A stretch of 56,081 nt of DNA, taken from contig JACRGC010000010.1 in assembly GCA_016212475.1 (NCBI GenBank), positions 1 to 56,081 of the forward strand, in the 5' to 3' direction. The DNA comes from Microcaldota archaeon. Lineage in GTDB: Archaea; Micrarchaeota; Micrarchaeia; Norongarragalinales; SBBD01. Position 1 is the stretch's first letter. Every line of letters begins with the position of its first letter. Position numbers and translations under genes: made by a program. The notes under the pieces were generated by a model. That model did not search any database. It was not told the origin of the DNA and was given only the letters and a program-made list of their open reading frames with translations. Shown one piece after another: positions 36,010 to 43,425 of the stretch.

Positions 36010-36751
36010 CCTTTACGACAACGCCTTTGCCATGTTCGAAATTGAACTCGAAAACCCCCTGCCTATAGGCGGATCCGCGAAGCTTAACAATTGCAATAGT
36101 CCTAACCACATTTTCCTCGCCCAAAAGCTGCTGGTCTAGAAGAATTATCCCATCGCTTACGAATTCGCTTATGGTATCCCTCGAATACCATTCCGAATTT
36201 TTTGGGAGCTCTGAAATTAGGAGGGTAGTTGCGCCAAGGCTGCGGATTTTTTTCAGAAGGTAATAAATCATCTGCTTTTGGATGTTGTCCCCAAAGGCAA
36301 TTGGCGGGTGATGGCTTACCTTTTGCATGAATTCTACTAGGTCTTCTGGAAGATTCCTATAGGATGCGGAATAAACGGACATGATTGAAACCGAATCAAG
36401 GCAAAGGCGCAAAGCACTCAACTGCTTTACGGATTCCTTGATTTCATCCAATGCGAGGTAGATGTCCGAAGGATCGGGCTTTATGATTTTTATTTTTCCT
36501 TCGCGGATTAGGTCCGATAGATTAAGCCCGATGCCGGCAGCTTGCTGGATCAGGTAATCTTCATCCGATTCGAATGATACGAAAACCCCCTTTTCCCCAA
36601 GCACTGCGCCTTCAGCTAGGAATTGAAGCGCCAGCAAAGTTTTTCCGGTTCCGGGCGTTCCGGAAAGCAGTATTTGATCGCCCTTGTTGATTCCGGATGG
36701 AACCAAAAATTTGAATGGGCTTTCGATTGACTGCAAACGTTTTTCCTTCAT
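35999..36751 (-). CDS. KaiC-like single-domain ATPase
   Basis: A protein of about 250 residues of the KaiC/RadA superfamily with one ATPase domain. Walker A is LSGTPGTGKTLLALQFL at about residues 28-44, a GVFVSFESDEDYLIQQAAG segment follows, Walker B is LRLCLDSVSIM, and the terminal KLRGS..R element matches KaiC proteins. ATG 36751 is preferred over TTG 36760. Archaeal single-domain KaiC-like proteins often work in signalling or motility. It is convergent with the V4R gene and divergent from an Lrp-like regulator; target unknown. Confidence 0.85.
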   Translation of the reverse strand: MKEKRLQSIESPFKFLVPSGINKGDQILLSGTPGTGKTLLALQFLAEGAVLGEKGVFVSFESDEDYLIQQAAGIGLNLSDLIREGKIKIIKPDPSDIYLALDEIKESVKQLSALRLCLDSVSIMSVYSASYRNLPEDLVEFMQKVSHHPPIAFGDNIQKQMIYYLLKKIRSLGATTLLISELPKNSEWYSRDTISEFVSDGIILLDQQLLGEENVVRTIAIVKLRGSAYRQGVFEFNFEHGKGVVVKVNH

Positions 36752-36812
36752 TTTGACCAAATTTTATTAATATCATGAGAGATTTTATAAAGGTTGGCTG
36801 CTTTTTTTGAAT

Positions 36813-37217
36813 ATGGACGAATTGGATGAAAAAATTATAAAATTGCTCAAGGAAGATGCCAGCACCCCGCTAAACAAAATTGCAGATATCCTAAAAGTCC
36901 CGCAGCCGACTGTTTATGTTAGGGTAAACAAGCTTAGGAAGGATGGGACAATCCGGAAATTCTCCATAATACTTAAGGATAATGAAACAGAGGTTAGGAG
37001 CGCCATATTGGATTGCAGGAACTTTTTGATTTCGAAAATGACTGCAAGGACTGTTGAGAAGACAATTGAAAAGCTAAAGGGGGAGCAGAATGTCTTGTTT
37101 GTAACAAAACTTGGCGAGTCAAAGTTGCTTGTCGGATGGAAAGGAACATTAAAACTCGACGAATATGATGACCTTGTCAAAATTGAAAAGGTTGAAACCG
37201 CTTACTTTTCTGGCTGA
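36813..37217 (+). CDS. Lrp/AsnC-like HTH regulator
   Basis: A 134-residue protein. The N-terminal DELDEKIIKLLKEDASTPLNKIADIL helix-turn-helix and VPQPTVYVRVNKLRKDGTIRKFSIIL wing are the Lrp/AsnC DNA-binding domain. The C-terminal part is shorter and does not clearly match the RAM ligand domain. ATG 36813 is preferred over TTG 36807. It is divergently placed from the KaiC-like gene (62 bases), so may regulate it, and its 3' end overlaps the convergent HTH gene by 16 bases. Confidence 0.8.
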   Translation: MDELDEKIIKLLKEDASTPLNKIADILKVPQPTVYVRVNKLRKDGTIRKFSIILKDNETEVRSAILDCRNFLISKMTARTVEKTIEKLKGEQNVLFVTKLGESKLLVGWKGTLKLDEYDDLVKIEKVETAYFSG

Positions 37218-37939
37218 TTTTTCATTTTCGTGTTGAAGCCGTAGAATTTCTTGAGGAGCGCGTCGATTCTAAGTTTCAGCACGGATTTTGGCAACTTATG
37301 CTCCCGCGCCATTTCATCAAGTTGCGGCAAAGCATTGGAATCGATTAGGGACAGGATTATTTTGGCGTGCTTGCTTGGCAAACGCCTTATTGCAGCTGGC
37401 TTTTCAGCGTGAAGTTTTTTTGCAATTTCAACCAGCTCGCCAACCGAAAAATGGCCTATTTTTTCCTCGGTTGGAATTATTTCCTCATGAGAGATTTGAA
37501 GCAAATTGGCAGTTTCTCCGTTCCTTTTTTTTGATTTTAAATAGTTTAATTCGCTCTCCTTTTGCCGCCTGGCCAAAAGCGAATCCACGGATTTTGTGAA
37601 CTTGGGACCGGACAAATATTTCAGCTCCAATGCCTTCCTGCCAAGCGGGATTGGCGAATTGGATTTTTTCCCCAATTTCAAAAGCAATGAAAGGACGCTG
37701 GATTCGAAAAGCAGCCTTCGGTTGAACTCCAATTCTTCGGGGCTTTTGTCCACTACGGCTATTTGGGATTCGACGAAATTTGCCCGGGCCCTAAGGATCC
37801 TGCGTTCGTATTTCCCCAAATTCAAGGCATCTGCGGTTAATTCCAAATCAGCGCCTTTTCTTGGATCCCTCTTTTTTTCCTCGTAGAGATCGTCCATGAC
37901 TTTGTGGTAATTTTCCGGCAATTCCTCCTGCTTAACCAT
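37202..37939 (-). CDS. HTH-tail protein, paralogue A
   Basis: A protein of about 245 residues; no family recognised. The last 70 residues (LPSKHAKIILSLIDSNALPQLDEMAREHKLPKSVLKLRIDAL) resemble a sigma-region-4-like helix-turn-helix and align with the C-terminus of the next gene (37955-38662), so the two are diverged tandem paralogues. The N-terminal region (about residues 10-120) is helical and charged. ATG 37939 follows GGTAAT; TTG 37951 is an alternative. It is co-oriented with its paralogue, 15 bases apart. A DNA-binding or transcription-related role is plausible. Confidence 0.6.
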   Translation of the reverse strand: MVKQEELPENYHKVMDDLYEEKKRDPRKGADLELTADALNLGKYERRILRARANFVESQIAVVDKSPEELEFNRRLLFESSVLSLLLKLGKKSNSPIPLGRKALELKYLSGPKFTKSVDSLLARRQKESELNYLKSKKRNGETANLLQISHEEIIPTEEKIGHFSVGELVEIAKKLHAEKPAAIRRLPSKHAKIILSLIDSNALPQLDEMAREHKLPKSVLKLRIDALLKKFYGFNTKMKNQPEK

Positions 37940-37954
37940 ATTGATTACCAAAAT

Positions 37955-38662
37955 TTATTCTTCTTTCTTATGAACATTGAATTTGTAGTGCCGCAATAGG
38001 ATACCCGCTAATTTTTCCCCTATTTCCGGAACGCTTTTATTGAATGTTTTTGCCAAAGCGTCCAAACCGAATTTGTTTTTGCCGGCAAAAAATCTCAGCA
38101 ATCTCCTATCCGATGAATGGAGTTTTTCAAATTTATCGCGGTTTCCAATGAATTTTTCGGTTATTTCCTGCAAGGACGCAACAGTGTGCTTGCCCAATGT
38201 TTCCTGCGTTTTTTCATCCTTTGCCAATTTTCCTGGCTTTGGCACGCGCACAGGCAATGGCAAGCCGCCCATCTTCCGGACATAGAAATTATCGAGATAT
38301 TCATTGAAATAATTGTCAAAATGCCTGCCGGTGGTTTTACTTATTTTTACATAATTTAACGGCGTAATTTTGCCGTCGGGCTGACCCCGATTTAAGGATA
38401 AAAGCTCGATTGCCTGATACAATACTTTTGCTTTGGCATGAAGCAAAGCCCTTTGTTTTGTATATTTTGGCGAAATTGGCATATGCTCAAGAGTCGAATT
38501 AATTTCGGAGTATCTTGGAATTAGGAATTCCACCCCCACGCGCATCAAGGTTTTTATCTGGGGCTGCAGCTCATCAATTGATAGCGGCCCTTTTGCTTCG
38601 TTATGGATCTTTTCAACCTGCCCTATTGCCTTCCTGAAGATTTTCTCTTTTTCCAAAGTCAT
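37955..38662 (-). CDS. HTH-tail protein, paralogue B
   Basis: A protein of about 235 residues, the upstream member of the tandem pair. Its C-terminus (LHSSDRRLLRFFAGKNKFGLDALAKTFNKSVPEIGEKLAGIL then HYKFN) has the same helix-turn-helix layout as 37202-37939. The N-terminus (residues 1-110) is helical. A Pro-rich linker (LPLPVRVPKPGK) lies in the middle. ATG 38662 or GTG 38671 could start it. It begins only 22 bases from the 3' end of the interrupted tRNA-Arg on the same strand, so it may be transcribed from that unit. Confidence 0.6.
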   Translation of the reverse strand: MTLEKEKIFRKAIGQVEKIHNEAKGPLSIDELQPQIKTLMRVGVEFLIPRYSEINSTLEHMPISPKYTKQRALLHAKAKVLYQAIELLSLNRGQPDGKITPLNYVKISKTTGRHFDNYFNEYLDNFYVRKMGGLPLPVRVPKPGKLAKDEKTQETLGKHTVASLQEITEKFIGNRDKFEKLHSSDRRLLRFFAGKNKFGLDALAKTFNKSVPEIGEKLAGILLRHYKFNVHKKEE

Positions 38663-38683
38663 GCCAATCACATCAAAAACATA

Positions 38684-38861
38684 CGGGCCCGCCGGGATGT
38701 TCGTCTCAGCGGAGATTTCGAATTGCCGAAACTTCTATCTGATCTTTCAAGGCTTACTCCTTTTCTTTCTTCGGAGCGTTCTTTCTTTTGGAAAAGAAAG
38801 AAGTTCACCCGGGTCTAAAGCTCCGCAAGCTCTCGTTCTGTCCAGGTTATACTACGGGCCC
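38684..38861 (-). tRNA. tRNA-Arg (GCG) with insertion in the T-loop
   Basis: On the minus strand from 38861, GGGCCCG (1-7) pairs with CGGGCCC (38691-38685), discriminator G at 38684. The D-arm has A14, G18-G19 and A21. Stem AGAGC/GCTTT encloses loop TTGCGGA with anticodon GCG (38824-38826), so Arg. T-stem halves CCGGG and CCCGG are separated by about 112 nt instead of 7. The extra sequence contains an 11-bp stem TTCTTTCTTTT/AAAAGAAAGAA, TTCGAAAT, and a short TCTC/GAGA helix next to an AAA bulge, reminiscent of an archaeal bulge-helix intron. GAAC occurs at both edges. Removing one repeat plus the insert leaves loop TGAACAT, not the canonical TTCRA. It is either a T-loop intron gene or one broken by insertion. 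Confidence 0.6.
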
Positions 38862-38945
38862 GTTTATGCATCTATTATTCATCACATGTCTTATAAATCC
38901 GAACCCGGATAACTATAGCCTGTCATATTTACTTAAGGTGAGAAA

Positions 38946-39098
38946 ATGAGGACATGTTCAAGTTGCGGAAGGCTAGCTGAAGAGGCTACCGTATTCCCGT
39001 GCCCGGAGTGCGAAAAAGGAAAAATTGTTCGGTGCAAAAGCTGCTCTGAGAACGGCAACAAGTACGCGTGCAAGGAATGCGGATTTGAAGGGCCATAA
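38946..39098 (+). CDS. Small zinc-ribbon protein
   Basis: A 50-residue protein with four CxxC knuckles: CSSC (about 4-7), CPEC (about 19-22), CKSC (about 30-33) and CKEC (about 42-45). This fits the archaeal HVO_2753-like small zinc-finger family thought to act with nucleic acids or translation. The ATG at 38946 follows AAGGTGAG. In several archaea such a gene precedes elongation factor 1-beta; here it is followed by an unrelated nucleotidyltransferase. It lies just beyond the tRNA-Arg, on the opposite strand. Confidence 0.82.
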   Translation: MRTCSSCGRLAEEATVFPCPECEKGKIVRCKSCSENGNKYACKECGFEGP

Positions 39099-39240
39099 AT
39101 TGGAGCAGAAGGCAATTGATTGACGAAAGCAAATTCAGGAAGGCTATTTTTCAATCAAGGAATTTTTTTCAAAACCAGCTTAATTATCCAAATAACAAAT
39201 ACTTTTATTTCCAATCCGTTTTCCTTAAATCTGATGATTT

Positions 39241-39678
39241 ATGCCAACCCAAAAAAAAGTGATGACATTCGGATCGTTTGATGTGATCCACGAGGGCCAT
39301 CGGTCGCTATTTAGGCAGGCAATTGAATTTGGGGGAAGAAACAGCAAATTGTTGGTTGTTGTTGCAAGCGATGAAAGATACAGGAAATTCAAGAACAAAA
39401 ATCCGCTGTATTCGCAAATGGAAAGGGTTAAGCAGGTTTCTAAGGAAAACGGGGTCTATTTGGCAATTGCTGGAGATAAACTCAACACGCTCGTGCCAAT
39501 CCTTAAGCATAAGCCCGATGTGATTGTTTTTGGGTATGATCAGCCCCTTGGCATCCCGCAACTTAAAAAAATGCTCAAAAAAGAGGGATTTTTGCCAAGC
39601 AGGATCGTTAGGGCAAAAGCGCACCTGCCAAGGGTTTACAAGAGCAGTTTGATCAAACGGAAAATGATTGGGAAATAA
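39241..39678 (+). CDS. Nucleotidyltransferase, probable archaeal FAD synthase
   Basis: A 145-residue HxGH-type cytidylyltransferase-like protein. FGSFDVIHEGHRSLFRQA at residues about 10-27 carries the HxGH nucleotide site; the KNKNPLYSQMERVKQV segment and KPDVIVFGYDQ at about 92-102 match the RibL (archaeal FAD synthase)/glycerol-phosphate cytidylyltransferase group. Length is right for RibL, which makes FAD from FMN. The alternative is a CDP-polyol-forming enzyme. Its start at 39241 is preceded by TTAAATCTG and little leader, and is probably leaderless. Confidence 0.7.
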   Translation: MPTQKKVMTFGSFDVIHEGHRSLFRQAIEFGGRNSKLLVVVASDERYRKFKNKNPLYSQMERVKQVSKENGVYLAIAGDKLNTLVPILKHKPDVIVFGYDQPLGIPQLKKMLKKEGFLPSRIVRAKAHLPRVYKSSLIKRKMIGK

Positions 39679-39782
39679 AAGCTGATTTGGCGGATTTGCA
39701 AATGAAACCTCAACAATAGGAATAAATATTTTTTCCTTTAAACAAATGGAGAATTGAACTTCGAATTTATTGGTGATATTTT

Positions 39783-39947
39783 ATGTCCACAGGAATAATT
39801 CCAAATGATGAGGCGACGTGGGTGCTTATTGCGCTTTTGCTATTCTACGCAATGGGCCAGGGAGGGTATTCGCTTTCACTCCCAACTCTTGGCGCAATTG
39901 CTTTTGTTGGATACATAATAATCGGAACGGCGCAAGCACATCATTAA
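39783..39947 (+). CDS. Small hydrophobic membrane protein
   Basis: A 54-residue protein with two hydrophobic stretches (WVLIALLLFYAMGQ and LGAIAFVGYIIIG) joined by a Gly-rich turn, ending in QAHH. No family was recognised. The ATG at 39783 follows GGTGAT at eight bases, so translation is credible. It lies between the nucleotidyltransferase and aEF-1A. It could be a minor membrane subunit of a larger complex; nothing in the window points to which. Confidence 0.55.
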   Translation: MSTGIIPNDEATWVLIALLLFYAMGQGGYSLSLPTLGAIAFVGYIIIGTAQAHH

Positions 39948-40149
39948 AGGGAAAAATGCTTATCGAGGAACATCCAAAGGATGGCTTGGATTTTTACACA
40001 AATTTATAGCCCGCTTCATAGCAACCTTTTTAAAGGTGTAAACCCAAATTATGATCTCTTCAGCTTACTGGCATATCATGGCTGATTCTACGTGGGCAAA
40101 CAAAGACTAGAAATAGCTCCGGGAATATGTAAAATAGGTGAACAAAAAT

Positions 40150-41448
40150 ATGGCAGAAAAACCTCATTTGAATATAATCTTCACAGGTCACGTCGACCAT
40201 GGGAAGAGCACGCTTGTTGGAAGGGTATTGTATGATACCGGCGCGCTATCTGAAAACGATCTTAGGAAGCTAAAAGAAGAAGCTGCAAAGATGGGAAAAG
40301 CAACATTCGAATTCGCATTCGCAATGGATCAATTGAAGGAAGAGCGGGAAAGGGGAGTTACAATCGACATTGCACACAGGGATTTCCACACCCAGAAATA
40401 TTACTTCACAATCATTGACGCGCCAGGGCACAAGGACTTTGTCAAGAACATGATTACAGGAGCATCACAGGCTGACGCGGCAGTTTTAGTTTGCTCTGCA
40501 AAAGAAGGGGTACAGGCGCAGACAATCGAGCACGCATTCCTTTTGAAGGTGCTTGGAGTAACACAATTCATCATTGCAATCAACAAGATGGACGCGGTGG
40601 ATTACAACCACCAAAAATTCGAGGAAACCAAGGCTGCTTTGATTGCAAAGATCAAGCCGATGGGATACAAAACAGACACAATTCCTTGCATCCCAGTATC
40701 CGCTTACATGGGAGATAACGTAGGCCAAAAGGAAGGAGGGCCGGATAAGGAGCACAAAAAAATCAACATGCCATGGTATTCGGGGCCAACATTCAAAGAA
40801 GCGCTCGACATGCTAAATGAGTCAAAGAAGGCAACCGATAAGCCCCTTAGGCTTCCAATCCAAGAGGTCATGACAATCACAGGCCAAGGAACCGTCCCAG
40901 TTGGAAGGGTTGAGAGCGGAATTCTAAAGCCCAACATGACCGTTGTAATCATGCCGGAAAATGCAACAGCTGAAGTTAAATCAATTGAAATGCACCACCA
41001 ATCGCTAACACAGGCAATCCCTGGAGATAACGTTGGTTTTGCACTCAAGGGAGTTGACAAGAAATCCGTAAGGAGAGGATCCGTTGTCGGAGATCCAAAA
41101 TCACCTCCAACAGTAGCCGAGGAATTCACTGCCCAAATCGTGGTTTTGAACCATCCAACAGCAATTGGGAAGAATTACACCCCGGTATTCCACTTGCACA
41201 CTTCGCAAGTTGCCTGCACAATTACTGAAATCCTGGAAAAGAAGGATCCAAAGACCGGCCAAACCGCCCAGAAAAATCCTGATTTCATTAAAACAGGGGA
41301 TGTGGCAATTGTAAAAATCAAGCCAACAAAGCCAGTAGTCGTTGAGAAATACTCAGAATACCCAGCTCTTGGAAGGTTTGCAATCAGGGATATGGGCCAA
41401 ACCGTTGCAGCAGGAGTTGTCTTGGAAGTGGTTCCAAAGAAGGTTTAA
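40150..41448 (+). CDS. tef1a: Elongation factor aEF-1A
   Basis: A 432-residue GTPase that delivers aminoacyl-tRNA. G1 is GHVDHGKST (about residues 13-21), switch 1 ends ERERGVTIDIAH, G3 is DAPGHKDFVKNMITGAS, G4 is NKMD, and two beta-barrel domains follow. GTG 40138 would add four residues; ATG 40150 gives the expected N-terminus. Codon use appears strongly biased, as for highly expressed genes. It is followed by S10 after 130 bases, the usual archaeal pair, with a hairpin between them. Confidence 0.97.
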   Translation: MAEKPHLNIIFTGHVDHGKSTLVGRVLYDTGALSENDLRKLKEEAAKMGKATFEFAFAMDQLKEERERGVTIDIAHRDFHTQKYYFTIIDAPGHKDFVKNMITGASQADAAVLVCSAKEGVQAQTIEHAFLLKVLGVTQFIIAINKMDAVDYNHQKFEETKAALIAKIKPMGYKTDTIPCIPVSAYMGDNVGQKEGGPDKEHKKINMPWYSGPTFKEALDMLNESKKATDKPLRLPIQEVMTITGQGTVPVGRVESGILKPNMTVVIMPENATAEVKSIEMHHQSLTQAIPGDNVGFALKGVDKKSVRRGSVVGDPKSPPTVAEEFTAQIVVLNHPTAIGKNYTPVFHLHTSQVACTITEILEKKDPKTGQTAQKNPDFIKTGDVAIVKIKPTKPVVVEKYSEYPALGRFAIRDMGQTVAAGVVLEVVPKKV

Positions 41449-41489
41449 GTTTTTTTATTTTTTTCATGTTCATTGGTGGAAGGGTATTA

Positions 41490-41534
41490 AGCGAGGTGTT
41501 GCGTCCGTATAGAAATACGCACCAATTCGTCGCT
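41490..41534 (+). other. Hairpin upstream of S10
   Basis: AGCGA (41490-41494) pairs with TCGCT (41530-41534). Inside, GGTG (41495-41498) pairs with CACC (41520-41523) and CGTAT (41506-41510) with ATACG (41515-41519), loop AGAA, leaving TTGCGTC bulged. It lies between the aEF-1A stop and the S10 start and may be a leader, processing or autoregulation element. Confidence 0.45.
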
Positions 41535-41578
41535 AGGCCCTAATCCCCATTGATTTTTTACAATTTTTGTGGATAATT

Positions 41579-41884
41579 ATGGCAAAAGCTAGGATCAAGT
41601 TGGAATCAAGGAATTATCAGGATCTGGATGGCGTTTGCGGCCAGATCCGCGATATTGCAAACAAGGCAGGGGTAGAGTTTAGGGGCCCAATTCCGCTTCC
41701 AACAAAGAAGCTTTCAATTACTACAAGGAAAACGCCATGCGGGGACGGATCTGATACCTACGAAAAATGGCAATGCAGGATCCATAAAAGGCTAATTGAA
41801 ATCAAAGCCGATGACAAGGTTCTTCGGGACATCATGAGGATGGAAATCCCAAAATCTGTGCAGCTTGAATTGAACCTTGGCTGA
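41579..41884 (+). CDS. rps10: 30S ribosomal protein S10
   Basis: A 101-residue uS10. ARIKLESRNYQDLDGVCGQI and the loop GPIPLPTKKLSITTRKTPCGDGSDTYEKW are typical of the archaeal protein, and HKRLIEIKADDKVLRDIMRMEIPKSVQLEL ends it. ATG 41579 is preferred over the earlier in-frame codon at 41567. It pairs with aEF-1A as in many archaea. A structured hairpin lies about 45 bases upstream. Confidence 0.95.
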   Translation: MAKARIKLESRNYQDLDGVCGQIRDIANKAGVEFRGPIPLPTKKLSITTRKTPCGDGSDTYEKWQCRIHKRLIEIKADDKVLRDIMRMEIPKSVQLELNLG

Positions 41885-41996
41885 AATTTTCATTGCCAAA
41901 ACTATTCTGTTTAATCTTCCTTACTAATAGAATGATTCAAAGCGCTATTTATTTTTCCCTACTTGCAGTTTTATTTGAACTAAGGAAGTTATTGAT

Positions 41997-42674
41997 TTAT
42001 TTTTCTTCGCTAGTTGGTTTAATTTCCGAGTTTATCTGATCGCTCAAAGCTTTTGCGACTTCAGGATACGAAGTCCTAAGGTTCCTGCCATATTTATTCG
42101 CAAGGGCCATATGCGCAAGAAAAACATTTGCTGCGGATTCCTTGCGTTTGGTTTTGGATTGCTCTTCCTTTAAACCGATTTTTCCAATTTCTTCCCGGGC
42201 ATGGTTTAGGAATTTTTCCACCCTGCGGTTTAGGTCTGAATTGATCCGGCCATCAATTTCGGTAATTTTTTGGGAAGTTGGCTCCCAAACGCCATTGTTC
42301 CTGATTTCAAAATTCTTTGTTGGGTAATTTTTCAGCTTGAATATTAATTCCAATTTGGGGTTGATCTTAAGGTCGAGCATTTTGCCAATAATTGCATATG
42401 AAGGGTTGCCATACAAATTCAGCCTTCTTTTTCCGGGCCCAGTTGGTTCCTTGCTGATTTGTTCCCCAAAGCGCCTCTCCTCCGAAATATTTGCAAATCC
42501 GGCAAATACGGATGAACGGAAGGAATTTTTCAGCCTCTCGAATAGCAATTTTTGGCTATTTTGGTTATTTTCAGGGAACAGCAGCAGGGTCGAAAGTTTC
42601 CGAAAATGCGCTTTTGTGAGCTTTGGCAGGAATTCCCCTTTTTCATAAATTTCCATTGAAACTTTTTGGTCCAT
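41997..42674 (-). CDS. Unknown protein, tandem paralogue 1
   Basis: A protein of about 225 residues from a family I do not recognise, clearly homologous to the neighbour at 42735-43352. Shared blocks are LP-x-x-T-x-x-HF near residue 16, NSFRSSVFAGFANISEERR, LNLYGNPSYAIIGKMLDLKINPKL, and the C-terminal FLAHMALANKYGRNL then PEVAKALSDQIN. ATG 42674 is chosen because it aligns exactly with the paralogue's start and has a TATA box centred about 27 bases upstream (leaderless); the frame opens to 42692. The protein is basic and helical, with no membrane segment. It sits between S10 and aEF-2. Confidence 0.65.
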   Translation of the reverse strand: MDQKVSMEIYEKGEFLPKLTKAHFRKLSTLLLFPENNQNSQKLLFERLKNSFRSSVFAGFANISEERRFGEQISKEPTGPGKRRLNLYGNPSYAIIGKMLDLKINPKLELIFKLKNYPTKNFEIRNNGVWEPTSQKITEIDGRINSDLNRRVEKFLNHAREEIGKIGLKEEQSKTKRKESAANVFLAHMALANKYGRNLRTSYPEVAKALSDQINSEIKPTSEEK

Positions 42675-42734
42675 GCTTAAATTTGGCGGCATAGGTATAA
42701 AAAATAAGGGGGGGCGGAAAGCAATGGAAATAGC

Positions 42735-43352
42735 TTATTTTTCGGCGTTTATCTGGCCGCTCAGGGCTTTTGCAACCTCCGGGAATTTTTCTCGAAGGCT
42801 TTCCCCGAATTTGTTTGCATTTTTCATATGGGAGAGGAAAATCCGGTATCCCAAATCCCTGGTCCGGTTTTTCCATTGGGTGGAATTTGGCCGGATTGCC
42901 CTTTTCCTGTTTTCAAAATCAACAATGAATTTCATTACCAGATCATCTAAATCGGTAAACATTGCATCGTCTATATTTGAAGCAATTCCTCGGAAATTGG
43001 ATTTCCATTTGGATTTTCTTTCGATTTCGGATAGTTTTGGATTTATATTGCGGCGGGCCATTTCGTCAATTATATTCAGGGGGGAGTTTCCATATAGGTT
43101 GATGCCCCTTTTTTCCCGCATATTCGGCCCATTTACTGACGATTTGTCCCTTCTTTCCCTTGTCAAGTTTGCAAAACCTGAAAAAACCGATGCCCTGAAG
43201 GCGTTTTTTAAACTATTGTGAAGATGCTTGAATTCGTAGCCTTTTTCATACCCGTTTACAAGATAGCCGGAAAAATTGTGGAAGTGGGTTTGGGTTATGG
43301 CTGGAAGAAGTTCAACTGAAGCATACTTTTTAACCGGCTCTTCATTTGGCAT
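42735..43352 (-). CDS. Unknown protein, tandem paralogue 2
   Basis: A 205-residue protein related to 41997-42674 along its length. It contains NAFRASVFSGFANLTRERR near residues 49-67, INLYGNSPLNIIDEMARRNINPKL near 84-107, and the C-terminal FLSHMKNANKFGESL with FPEVAKALSGQIN. It is basic and predicted helical, with no known domain. A TATA-like CTTTTATAGCTT lies about 24 bases before ATG 43352, so both copies seem to have their own leaderless promoter rather than an operon. The C-terminal element is the best conserved part and may be the functional contact. Confidence 0.65.
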   Translation of the reverse strand: MPNEEPVKKYASVELLPAITQTHFHNFSGYLVNGYEKGYEFKHLHNSLKNAFRASVFSGFANLTRERRDKSSVNGPNMREKRGINLYGNSPLNIIDEMARRNINPKLSEIERKSKWKSNFRGIASNIDDAMFTDLDDLVMKFIVDFENRKRAIRPNSTQWKNRTRDLGYRIFLSHMKNANKFGESLREKFPEVAKALSGQINAEK

Positions 43353-43425
43353 ATGTAGTTATGGAAAAATAAGCTATAAAAGGTCTGCAGTAGGGAAAAA
43401 AATAAATAAAAAATAAGAAAAACAA

